Shown: piece by piece, positions 25,641 through 33,994 of the stretch
How the letters are laid out: every line of letters starts with the position of its first letter
Numbering within the stretch: position 1 is the stretch's first letter
Source: UBA830 sp002295635
GTDB lineage: Bacteria > Pseudomonadota > Alphaproteobacteria > MPNO01 > UBA830
Assembly (NCBI GenBank): GCA_002295635.1
Contig: DBHK01000027.1
Location: forward strand, 310,001-374,000
Direction of reading: 5' to 3'
DNA: 64,000 nucleotides
Notes under the pieces: model-generated
Database searches by the model: none
Seen by the model: the letters and a program-made list of their open reading frames with translations, nothing else
What the model was told of the DNA's origin: nothing
Position numbers and translations under genes: made by a program

Positions 25641-26349
25641 ACGCCGGCCGATAAGGCTTAATTTCGGTATGACCTTATGCGCACTTCCGGTGCTAACGCT
25701 TCTCGTCGGCCTAGGTTTTTGGCAGCTTGATCGGCTGGAGTGGAAGGAGGCCCTTATCTATGAACGAGCATACCGTGGCGCGATGCCCATAATACCGATT
25801 GCCGATTTACCGAATGACGAATGGCAGGAGTTTGAGTACCGACGTTTAGCGCTACAAGGCCGATATCTTCACGATCGGGAGATGCTGATTTGGAATAAAG
25901 TTCGACATGGGCAGAACGGCTTCGATCTTATTACCCCATTTCTGCTCGAAAGTGGAAGTTCTGTGCTTATAAATCGTGGCTGGGTGCCCCCTTCCTGGTC
26001 GGAGGGTGTGATCTTCCGCAGCAGACCGGTTGGATCTATAAAACTCACCGGCGTCATGCGGCGTAGTGGTAGGCCTACGAAATGGGTGCCGGATAACAAC
26101 GCCAAAGGCGATGAGTGGTTCTTCGTCGATGTCACCGAGATGGCGAAGAGCGCGGGCTTGACCGATACGAAACCTTACTTAGTAATCGTAAAGCCCAATA
26201 TCGAAGACCGAAGTTATCCAAAGGCTCCGCATGCGAGAGACAAAATCCGTAACAAACATTTAGAGTACGCGGTGACTTGGTTCGGCCTTGCCGGAACGCT
26301 GGTGGTTATCTATGTCGCTTATCATTGGCGAAGACGTATAATTAGTTAA
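25618..26349 (+). CDS. SURF1 family cytochrome oxidase biogenesis protein
   Basis: SURF1/Shy1 helps insert heme a into subunit I. The 243-residue protein has the expected two membrane helices at its ends: LPVLTLLVGLGFWQLDRLEWK near residues 17-37 and WFGLAGTLVVIYVAYHW near the C-terminus. Conserved landmarks are GFWQLDRL, LINRGWVP and the terminal NKHLEYAVTWFGLA. The start is chosen at ATG 25618; ATG 25630 and TTG 25606 are alternatives. It closes the cox cluster. Confidence 0.94.
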   Translation: MKTAMTPRRRPIRLNFGMTLCALPVLTLLVGLGFWQLDRLEWKEALIYERAYRGAMPIIPIADLPNDEWQEFEYRRLALQGRYLHDREMLIWNKVRHGQNGFDLITPFLLESGSSVLINRGWVPPSWSEGVIFRSRPVGSIKLTGVMRRSGRPTKWVPDNNAKGDEWFFVDVTEMAKSAGLTDTKPYLVIVKPNIEDRSYPKAPHARDKIRNKHLEYAVTWFGLAGTLVVIYVAYHWRRRIIS

Positions 26350-26360
26350 GAGAGGATACC

Positions 26361-27845
26361 TTGTCGGCCTATATAGAGCTTGAGAGGCGCTTTCACCGTA
26401 TAGCCGCGTTGGGTGAGGCAGCAGGGATGTTGCAATGGGACATGTCTGTTTTGATGCCGTCTGGTGGGGTTGCGGCCCGTACGGAACAGTTGACCGCGCT
26501 GAAGCTGACGGCACACGAGATGAAGACTGCGCCAGATTTGTTGGATCTTTTAGAAGCTGCCGAAGGTGAACAACTCGAGGAGCCTTGGCAAAGAGCTAAC
26601 CTGAATGAGATGCGCCGTAGCTGGGTTCACTCGAACGCGGTAGATGCCGATTTGGTCGAGGCAATGACCCGCGCCGGCTCAGCTTGCGAAATGGTCTGGC
26701 GCGAGGCTCGCCGGGAAGACGATTATGCCCGAGTGTTACCTTATCTAGAAGAAGTGTTAACCCTATCGCGGCAGGTAGCGTCTGCGAAAGCGTTAGCGTT
26801 GGATTGTTCTGAGTACGAAGCGTTACTGGATCAGTACGAAGCTGGTGCGCGTACAGATAGGCTTGATAGCCTTTTCGCCGATCTCGCAACGTTCCTACCG
26901 GAATTCCTAGAAACCGTACTGGCCAAGCAGGCAGAGATGGCAGAAGCTATAATGCCAGTTGGCCCTTTTGACACTGATCGCCAGCGTGAATTGGCTCAAA
27001 CACTGATGAGTAGGTTAGGGTTTGACTTCGATTCCGGGCGGCTCGATGTGAGTTTGCATCCATTCTGCGGTGGAGTGCCTGGAGATATCCGAATTACCAC
27101 CCGGTACACCGAGGATGATTTCACGCAAAGCCTAATGGGTGTTTTACATGAAACGGGACATGCACTTTATGAGATGGGTTTGCCAAAGGATTGGCGCTAC
27201 CAGCCAGTCGGTTCAGCGCGTGGGATGACGTTGCACGAAAGTCAGTCTCTATTGATTGAGATGCAGGCATGCCGTAGCAGAGAGTACCTTATTTTTGCCG
27301 CACCCCTGATGCGAGAGGCGTTTGGCGGAACCGGACCGGAATGGGAAGTTGAAAACCTTTATCGATTATATACTTGTGTCAAAAGGAGCTATATCCGCGT
27401 TGATGCTGACGAGGTGACTTATCCGGCGCACGTGATCCTGCGGTATCGATTGGAACGGGCTCTTATAGCCGGAGATCTCGCTTTGAGAGACCTCCCGGAG
27501 GCTTGGAATGACGGTATGGAGGACCTATTGGGAGTTCGTCCTCCCGATGACGTCCAAGGCTGTTTGCAGGATATACACTGGTATGATGGAGCTTGGGGGT
27601 ATTTCCCTACATACACGATGGGGGCTATGGCTGCGGCGCAGCTTTTCGCATCGGCAAAGGCAGCGGAACCAAATATTCCCGAGAGACTTTCAAATGGTGA
27701 TTTCACACCACTGTTAAAATGGATGCGGGATAATCTACATGCCAAGGGGTCGTCCGCATCTACGGATGATCTCTTAGAGGTAGCCACCGGGAGACCACTC
27801 GGTACCGAAGACTTCAAAGCACATTTAAAAGCGCGATACGGTTGA
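26361..27845 (+). CDS. M32 family metallocarboxypeptidase (Taq type)
   Basis: M32 carboxypeptidases are cytosolic zinc exopeptidases that remove C-terminal residues. The 494-residue protein has the HExxH zinc motif in VLHETGHALYEMG, the downstream HESQSLLIEMQ glutamate and the family tail around YDGAWGYFPTYTMGAM. The start is a TTG with GAGAGG six bases upstream, and the family N-terminus begins there, so this is one of the better-supported TTG starts in the window. It follows SURF1 by 11 bases. Confidence 0.95.
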   Translation: MSAYIELERRFHRIAALGEAAGMLQWDMSVLMPSGGVAARTEQLTALKLTAHEMKTAPDLLDLLEAAEGEQLEEPWQRANLNEMRRSWVHSNAVDADLVEAMTRAGSACEMVWREARREDDYARVLPYLEEVLTLSRQVASAKALALDCSEYEALLDQYEAGARTDRLDSLFADLATFLPEFLETVLAKQAEMAEAIMPVGPFDTDRQRELAQTLMSRLGFDFDSGRLDVSLHPFCGGVPGDIRITTRYTEDDFTQSLMGVLHETGHALYEMGLPKDWRYQPVGSARGMTLHESQSLLIEMQACRSREYLIFAAPLMREAFGGTGPEWEVENLYRLYTCVKRSYIRVDADEVTYPAHVILRYRLERALIAGDLALRDLPEAWNDGMEDLLGVRPPDDVQGCLQDIHWYDGAWGYFPTYTMGAMAAAQLFASAKAAEPNIPERLSNGDFTPLLKWMRDNLHAKGSSASTDDLLEVATGRPLGTEDFKAHLKARYG

Positions 27846-28021
27846 AAATCAATCTTCTTAAATAGGTTAGGAATTTTCGGGCGTGTATCTGAGTACCTTT
27901 ACAGAGACGAAGCCCTAATTATTTGGTATAAAAATTCCGAGTAAGCATCTTCTTGCCTCCCTCGGTAAACCCATTCTTTTACCCTTCGGAGATCTATAGC
28001 CCGAGGGGCGGTTATTCCCGT

Positions 28022-28049
28022 TTGACATCGCTCGCCGCCTCACTAAATT
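28022..28049 (+). promoter_or_regulatory. Candidate sigma-70 promoter of thrC
   Basis: TTGACA at 28022-28027 is followed after 16 bases by TAAATT at 28044-28049, 25 bases before the thrC start codon. The leader would be short but includes the GGGAG ribosome-binding site. Prediction by pattern only. Confidence 0.4.
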
Positions 28050-28074
28050 CCGCCAGATCTTAAGGGAGTATACT

Positions 28075-29481
28075 GTGAAATACGTATCCACGCGGGGCGA
28101 AGCGCCGGAACTTGCGTTTGATGACGTGTTGCTGGCGGGTCTTGCAACTGATGGAGGTCTATACGTACCTTCTTCGTGGCCGCAATTCGCATTTTCCGAC
28201 CTGGAGGTAATGGCTGACCTATCCTATGCAGACATTGCTTTCGAGGTGATAAAACCATTCGTGGGTGGAACTATTTACGATGGCGCGCTTAAGGAAATGA
28301 TCAACGAGACCTATCGGGGGTTCGGTCATGGCTCCGTTGCGCCACTGAAACAGATTGGCGCCAATCATTGGCTCATGGAGCTTTTTCACGGGCCAACATT
28401 AGCCTTCAAGGACTTTGCTTTACAGCTTGTCGGCCGAATGTTTGATCATGTGCTTGCAGCGAGCGGCGAGCGGATCACGATTGTTGGCGCCACCTCAGGT
28501 GATACCGGGTCCGCCGCGATCGAAGCTTGTAGAGATCGTGAGAACATCGACGTTTATATAGTATTCCCAGAGGGCAGGATATCAGAAGTGCAGCGGCGTC
28601 AAATGACAACCGTTAACGCTGATAATATTCACCCGGTAGCGGTAAGTGGTACATTCGATGACTGCCAAGACCTCGTCAAAAACATGTTCAACGATTCTCG
28701 GTTTCGTGCGGAACAAAAATTGTCGGCGGTAAATTCGATTAACTGGGCACGTGTATTAATCCAGATCGTCTATTACTTCGTTTCAGCTGTTCGCCTTGGC
28801 GCACCACACCGGCCAGTCAGTTTTGCCGTTCCGACTGGTAATTTCGGTAATATCCTAGCGGGCTGGGCCGCTTGGAAGTGCGGTTTGTCGGTCGACCGGC
28901 TAATAGTTGGGACTAATTCAAACGATATCCTGTTTCGTTTTTTCGAAACGGGTGAAATGAAGGTAGCTGAGGTCAAGCCGACATTGTCCCCCAGCATGGA
29001 TATCCAGGTATCGAGTAATTTCGAGCGTCTTCTTTTCGATATGCTCGACGGGGACGGCGCTGCGGTGGGCCGATGGATAGCTAAATTCCGCGAAACTGGC
29101 ACCGTTTCTGTGGATGAGACAGCTTTGGGGCGCGCACGGCAAAAGTTTGATGCCGCTCGGCTGAACAATAACGAGACCCGTCGTGTGATCCGGGAGATTT
29201 ACCAAGCTACTGGGGAATTGCTGGATCCGCACAGTGCTATAGGCGTTGAGGCCGCCCGCCAGTATCAACGGGAAGTCAAGATCCCAGTCGTATCACTGGC
29301 CACGGCTCATCCTGCAAAATTTCCTGACGCTGTAGAGGATGCAACCGGCATCCGACCGGCGCTACCGCCTCGCCTCGGCGATCTTCTCGAACGTACTGAG
29401 AAATTCGAAACTCTTGATGCCGACCTATCCGTACTACAAGATTTCATCAGACGTACCGCTAGCGCGAAAGGTGCGGCGTGA
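28075..29481 (+). CDS. thrC: Threonine synthase
   Basis: ThrC converts O-phosphohomoserine to threonine with PLP. The 468-residue protein starts at GTG with a GGGAG ribosome-binding site. The PLP lysine is K112 in GPTLAFKDFALQ, and the phosphate loop is GATSGDTGSAAIEA. It belongs to the longer, fungal/E. coli-like group. ThrB, which makes its substrate, is encoded at 38.7 kb. The M16 peptidase start overlaps its stop. Confidence 0.97.
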   Translation: MKYVSTRGEAPELAFDDVLLAGLATDGGLYVPSSWPQFAFSDLEVMADLSYADIAFEVIKPFVGGTIYDGALKEMINETYRGFGHGSVAPLKQIGANHWLMELFHGPTLAFKDFALQLVGRMFDHVLAASGERITIVGATSGDTGSAAIEACRDRENIDVYIVFPEGRISEVQRRQMTTVNADNIHPVAVSGTFDDCQDLVKNMFNDSRFRAEQKLSAVNSINWARVLIQIVYYFVSAVRLGAPHRPVSFAVPTGNFGNILAGWAAWKCGLSVDRLIVGTNSNDILFRFFETGEMKVAEVKPTLSPSMDIQVSSNFERLLFDMLDGDGAAVGRWIAKFRETGTVSVDETALGRARQKFDAARLNNNETRRVIREIYQATGELLDPHSAIGVEAARQYQREVKIPVVSLATAHPAKFPDAVEDATGIRPALPPRLGDLLERTEKFETLDADLSVLQDFIRRTASAKGAA

Positions 29482-30740
29482 CCATATCTACGGCAGTCCT
29501 AGATGGCGGGATTCGAGTTGTTTCCGATCGCATGGAGTGGGTGGAAAGCGTTTCCATAGGTGTATGGGTCAATGCCGGCGCAAGGAATGAGAATGAATCG
29601 AATAACGGTGTTTCACACCTTCTTGAACATATGGCATTCAAGGGTACAGAGCGCCGGACCTCACTCGAAATCGCGACTGAAATCGAGAATGTCGGGGGCC
29701 ATCTGAATGCATATACCTCTCGAGAAGCGACGGTTTATTACGCTACTGTTCTTAAAGAAGATATTGATCTGGCGCTCGATATTATTTCCGATATTGTTCT
29801 CAATTCGGTCTTCGATGAAGAGGAGCTAGACCGCGAACGACGTGTTGTGCTCCAAGAAATAGGCCAAGCCAACGACACACCCGATGATATCATCTTCGAT
29901 CTTTTTCAGGAAACGGCTTATCCTGATCAACCATTGGGTCGTCCAATACTCGGGACCGCTGGTGTTGTCCGCCAAATGCCTCGGCAGATGTTAGTGGATT
30001 ATATAGCTACCCAGTATGGAGGCGATCGAATGGTTCTCGCCGCTGCGGGAAATCTTGACCCTGAAGATTTGTTTCGCCGCGTCCAAAAAAAGTTTGCTAA
30101 CATTACAGCTTCCTCAGCTCAACCGCCTATCGCCGGGCAATATATTGGGGGCAATCGGCGAGATATTCGCGATCTCGAGCAGGCACACCTGCTTTTGGGT
30201 TTTGAGGGAATAGGTTTTAGCGACGACGATTATTATCCGTTAGCAGTATTGTCGACGGCTCTGGGCGGCGGGATGTCATCCCGTCTCTTCCAAGAAATCC
30301 GCGAGAAGCGGGGGCTGGTCTATTCCATCTACACGTTCGCATCCGCCTTTACAGATGGGGGTTTGTTTGGCCTATACGCTGGGACGGGAGAAGGGCAGAT
30401 AGACGAGTTGATTAAAGCAGTCAGCGGGGAATTAAAGCGAGTAACAGAAGACCTGCTTGATGATATTGAGTTGGCTCGGTCGCGGGCTCAGATCAAGGCG
30501 GGAGTTTTGATGTCACTCGAAAGCACGTCCACCCGGGCTGAGAGGCTTGCTAGGCACCTCATTATCTATGACCGAATCCTGACGGTCGAGGAGCTTTCCA
30601 ACCGAATCGATTCTGTTTCTGCTGAGGACATTCGGCGAGTTGCTGGTCGTTTGTTGTCGTCGCCGCTTACGGTTGCGGCGATAGGGCCGGTGAGTGATAT
30701 GCCCGAGCATGATTTAATAAGAGCACAGCTTGCCGGCTAA
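29478..30740 (+). CDS. M16 family zinc peptidase (processing-peptidase-like)
   Basis: This 420-residue protein has the inverted zinc motif HLLEH at residues 47-51, followed by the distal glutamate region (REATVYYATVLKED and LDRERRVVLQEI). It ends with the glycine-rich ALGGGMSSRLFQEIREKRGLVYSI segment, as in the beta subunit of the mitochondrial processing peptidase. Bacterial versions degrade peptides in cytosol or periplasm. Its GTG start overlaps the thrC stop, a pairing common in alphaproteobacteria. Confidence 0.95.
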   Translation: MTISTAVLDGGIRVVSDRMEWVESVSIGVWVNAGARNENESNNGVSHLLEHMAFKGTERRTSLEIATEIENVGGHLNAYTSREATVYYATVLKEDIDLALDIISDIVLNSVFDEEELDRERRVVLQEIGQANDTPDDIIFDLFQETAYPDQPLGRPILGTAGVVRQMPRQMLVDYIATQYGGDRMVLAAAGNLDPEDLFRRVQKKFANITASSAQPPIAGQYIGGNRRDIRDLEQAHLLLGFEGIGFSDDDYYPLAVLSTALGGGMSSRLFQEIREKRGLVYSIYTFASAFTDGGLFGLYAGTGEGQIDELIKAVSGELKRVTEDLLDDIELARSRAQIKAGVLMSLESTSTRAERLARHLIIYDRILTVEELSNRIDSVSAEDIRRVAGRLLSSPLTVAAIGPVSDMPEHDLIRAQLAG

Positions 30741-30746
30741 TGCCCC

Positions 30747-31322
30747 TCACGCGTGACCGGAATGGCCCGAGAGCATAGATACGTCGATTCCGATCGTGGC
30801 TAGCGCGCCTTTCCACGCTTCGTCGGGTTTGTTGCTGAAAATGAGCTGAGGAGCGGCATCAACGGATAGCCAGCCATTTGATTGGATTTCAGAATCCAGC
30901 TGGCCTGGTCCCCAGCCAGCATAGCCTAGTGCCAAAAGATAGTTATTAGGTCCTTCGCCTTCCGCAATGTCACGTAGGATCTCGGTAGTCGCGGTGAGGG
31001 CGATTTTTTCATCAATCACCACGGTAGCGTCTTGTTGGTAATCGGATGAATGAAGCACAAAACCACGGCTGGATTCTACTGGTCCGCCGAAATGTATCCG
31101 AATGTCATTTTCCCTCGTAGATGTATTGAGATCGAGCTGATCCAAAAGATCTGGGAAGTCTATATCCTCAAGGATCTTGTTAACAACTAAACCCATGGCG
31201 CCCTCCTCTGTATGAGCACACATGTAAATGACCGTTTTAACGAATCTATCATCTAGCATCTGAGGCATTGCGACGAGTAAATGGCCAGTCAGAAATCCAT
31301 CGTCATCGCGGTTGTATACCAT
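30747..31322 (-). CDS. YqgE/AlgH family protein (DUF179)
   Basis: This 191-residue protein belongs to the YqgE/AlgH family, whose function is not settled. Typical features are LTGHLLVAMPQMLDDRFVKTVIYMCAH near the N-terminus, EGAMGLVVNK, HFGGPV and the LALGYAGWGPGQLDSEI segment. It is convergent with the M16 peptidase gene, only six bases separating the two. Confidence 0.93.
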   Translation of the reverse strand: MVYNRDDDGFLTGHLLVAMPQMLDDRFVKTVIYMCAHTEEGAMGLVVNKILEDIDFPDLLDQLDLNTSTRENDIRIHFGGPVESSRGFVLHSSDYQQDATVVIDEKIALTATTEILRDIAEGEGPNNYLLALGYAGWGPGQLDSEIQSNGWLSVDAAPQLIFSNKPDEAWKGALATIGIDVSMLSGHSGHA

Positions 31323-31513
31323 ATCGTACCTACGTATCGTTTATCCAGTACCAAGTAATCACCTGACAATATCTCATGGAATCTCTTAGGCACCAATGGT
31401 CGATTCTCAATCAAAAATTAAATGTTCGACAATATGTTTGATTTATGGCCGATTTTTTGAGCGATGCCTTTCCTTATATTATAGGGGAAATCCAGAAAGG
31501 GGTTAATACGAAC

Positions 31514-33652
31514 ATGTTTCAATTGATCCGCCCCAGCTTTAAAAGCTTGTGTGGGATATTGGCCGCTCTGACAGTGGTTGTTGCAGCCAATGGTTCCTCG
31601 GCCATGACATCGGCATGGTTTGAATCTGAACACGGCAAAGTCCGACTGATTGCGGGTGGGGAGACTTCGGGTAGCGGTAAGACATTAGATCTCGGACTTC
31701 AGTTCCGTATGAAACCCGGTTGGAAGATTTACTGGAGATCGCCCGGCGATGCTGGGTTTCCACCTCATATCAATTGGGCCGGTTCTATCAATTTTGATAG
31801 TGCCAAGATGAGTTGGCCTATACCCGAAAGGTTCTCCGTTCTTGGGCTAGAAACTCTCGGATACAAGAAAGAAGTCGTATTTCCAATAATAGCTTCCGTA
31901 TTAGAAACGGGTAAGGAAGTTACATTGAATGCCAGTGTGCGGTTCCTTACCTGTGACGATATCTGCGTTCCCTACGAGGCCAATTTTTTGATTCGGCTGC
32001 CTGCTGGAGTGGATATGAGCACTCCTCAGTCGGGTATAATCAATCAGTGGTGGAAAAGGGTGCCGGCTATAGGCGAAGTCGGTCCACTAGATATAAAGGA
32101 GGCGGAACTCGCGGGCAGCGGGGAAAATACCTCCTTGATTATACGCGGAGTTAGTGAAAGACCCTTAGAATCGCCAGATTTATTCGTTGAAGGCCCACCG
32201 GATTACAGGTTCTCCAAACCTTCGGTAAAGATCAGATCACCGGGTACTGAAGTGATGATGCGTATTGGCATCCGGGCACCCAAATATTCAAATTCTCAGC
32301 TTGATGGTGAAACGGTTACACTGACCCTCGTAGATGGCAACCGCGCGGTGGAGCGGGAATTCACCCTCAAACGCGCCTCCGCTCAGCCGGTTGATGCCGC
32401 CGGGGTAGAAGCGATAGATGGATTCAAGTTTCTGTCGATAATCGGATTAGCGATTCTTGGCGGTTTGATATTAAACCTCATGCCGTGTGTGCTCCCCGTC
32501 CTCTCAATCAAGCTTTTAACTTTTGTTAATCACGGCGGCGGAGCTCCCGCACAGGTTCGTGCCGGCTTCCTCGCGTCGGCTGCTGGGATAATCACCTGTT
32601 TCTTGGGTCTTGGCACAGTAGTTGTATCGTTAAGAGGAGCCGGATTGGTAGTTGGATGGGGTATACAGTTCCAGCAACCGGTATTTTTGGCCTTCATGGT
32701 GACGATTCTCACACTATTCGCCTGCAATATGTGGGGATTTTTCGAATTTAGGATGCCAAGCGCTATATCGGAGGCGGCCGTCGATAAGTCATCTCTCCAA
32801 AGCCATAGGCTAGGTGAACATTTTTTGACGGGTATTTTCGCGACAATTCTTGCTACGCCCTGTACTGCGCCGTTTCTCGGAACCGCAATCGGCTTTGCGT
32901 TGTCCAGAGGTCTCTTAGAGATTTATGTGGTGTTCCTGGCTCTCGGGATTGGTCTTGCAGTCCCATGGATTGCTGTCGCTATTTTTCCAGCTCTGGCCTA
33001 TCAATTACCGAAACCAGGACCGTGGATGATAACGGTGAAACGCCTACTTTCTGTCGCCTTAATCGGTGTTGCGTTATGGTTACTTAGCGTTATGAGGGTC
33101 CAGGTCAGTGGTCCGGCGATAGCGATAATTTTTCTCTTTATGCTAGCGATCGCGTTCACGGTCGCACAGTACTCACGCCTAAGCCGACGGGCTCGCCCTG
33201 CCGTCTGGATCGTGATAGGATTACTGACTGCGTTTTCGATGGTTGGAGCCAGCCGCTTTTCTTATACCGGTAGTCACCATCAGAGTTCAGTCGAAGACAA
33301 AATATGGCGCGAATTTGACCTCGCTACGATTAATTCTGAAGTGGCGGAGGGTAAAACCGTTTTCGTCGATGTCACAGCTGATTGGTGTCTTACCTGCAAG
33401 GCTAATAAGTTCTTGGTGCTTAACCGCGAACGGATTACCAAAATTCTCAACGGTAGTGATGTCATTGCAATGAGGGCAGATTGGACTAAACCGGACCCAG
33501 AGATCTACAATTATTTGAGAAGCTTTGGACGCTACGGAATTCCATTCAACGTTGTGTACGGACCTAACGCGCGGCGAGGTTTGTCGCTACCCGAAATACT
33601 CACCGAAACTGCCGTAATAGAGGCAATCCAGCAGGCTGGTGGAAAAAAGTGA
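31514..33652 (+). CDS. DsbD/ScsB-like thiol:disulfide interchange protein
   Basis: This membrane reductase probably passes electrons from cytosolic thioredoxin to periplasmic thiol proteins. From ATG 31514 it has 712 residues. The order is a signal peptide, a periplasmic DsbD-alpha-like domain with a CDDIC pair, a membrane domain of about eight helices with the exchange cysteines in LMPCVLPV and ATPCTAPFLG, and a C-terminal thioredoxin domain with WCLTC. The architecture matches ScsB-type proteins. An earlier in-frame ATG at 31445 adds an untypical leader. The DsbA-like protein at 52.3 kb is a possible partner of the wider thiol system. Confidence 0.93.
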   Translation: MFQLIRPSFKSLCGILAALTVVVAANGSSAMTSAWFESEHGKVRLIAGGETSGSGKTLDLGLQFRMKPGWKIYWRSPGDAGFPPHINWAGSINFDSAKMSWPIPERFSVLGLETLGYKKEVVFPIIASVLETGKEVTLNASVRFLTCDDICVPYEANFLIRLPAGVDMSTPQSGIINQWWKRVPAIGEVGPLDIKEAELAGSGENTSLIIRGVSERPLESPDLFVEGPPDYRFSKPSVKIRSPGTEVMMRIGIRAPKYSNSQLDGETVTLTLVDGNRAVEREFTLKRASAQPVDAAGVEAIDGFKFLSIIGLAILGGLILNLMPCVLPVLSIKLLTFVNHGGGAPAQVRAGFLASAAGIITCFLGLGTVVVSLRGAGLVVGWGIQFQQPVFLAFMVTILTLFACNMWGFFEFRMPSAISEAAVDKSSLQSHRLGEHFLTGIFATILATPCTAPFLGTAIGFALSRGLLEIYVVFLALGIGLAVPWIAVAIFPALAYQLPKPGPWMITVKRLLSVALIGVALWLLSVMRVQVSGPAIAIIFLFMLAIAFTVAQYSRLSRRARPAVWIVIGLLTAFSMVGASRFSYTGSHHQSSVEDKIWREFDLATINSEVAEGKTVFVDVTADWCLTCKANKFLVLNRERITKILNGSDVIAMRADWTKPDPEIYNYLRSFGRYGIPFNVVYGPNARRGLSLPEILTETAVIEAIQQAGGKK

Positions 33653-33994
33653 TAGTAAGCTATTAATGTCATACTTGGGGTGGGTGACAAACCACTTTTC
33701 CTGCTCTATTCCACAATATATCTGGGGGTGCCATTTGGGGCGTTCTAATCTGAAAAGGAGCTAGAATGACCATTGGTGCCAAAGATAGGACTCCGATGAC
33801 GGCGCTAAAGCAGAATACAGTTGGAGCTCCAGACGCTATCAAAAGGGAACTTTACAAAAGACCCATCAAATATTTCGTGCTCTTTTATTCTTGTGAATCT
33901 GACCACATGGATATGCACGGTGTTCTCACATTTAAGTCGTTGGAAGCGGCCTATATTCTCTTTTGGTCCTATACTTGAAGATCGGTTGCTAACA
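33653..33994. other. Gap between dsbD-like and molybdenum hydroxylase genes
   Basis: This 342-base interval carries no intact gene. Its second half contains the peroxiredoxin-like remnant described at 33766-33978, and the last 15 bases are the weak leader of the hydroxylase gene. I see no terminator hairpin with a T-run. Confidence 0.5.
33766..33978 (+). pseudogene. Possible N-terminal remnant of a peroxiredoxin gene
   Basis: A strong ribosome-binding site (AAAAGGAG, five bases before ATG) leads into a 70-codon frame. Its start, MTIGAKDRTPMTALKQNT and the KYFVLF segment near residue 36, parallels Prx5/AhpE-type peroxiredoxins, which begin with MTIxxGDRxP and have ELFxGKKVVLF. The PGAFTPTC active-site loop that should follow is not recognisable. 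The frame stops after 70 codons, against about 160 for the family. I infer decay of a former gene. A short unrelated orphan ORF is the alternative. Confidence 0.4.

Noticed and set aside
33821..33994. 58-codon N-terminal extension of the molybdenum hydroxylase frame
   Set aside because: The residues are unlike the family, whose conserved start is at ATG 33995; the stretch overlaps the Prx-like remnant in another frame.
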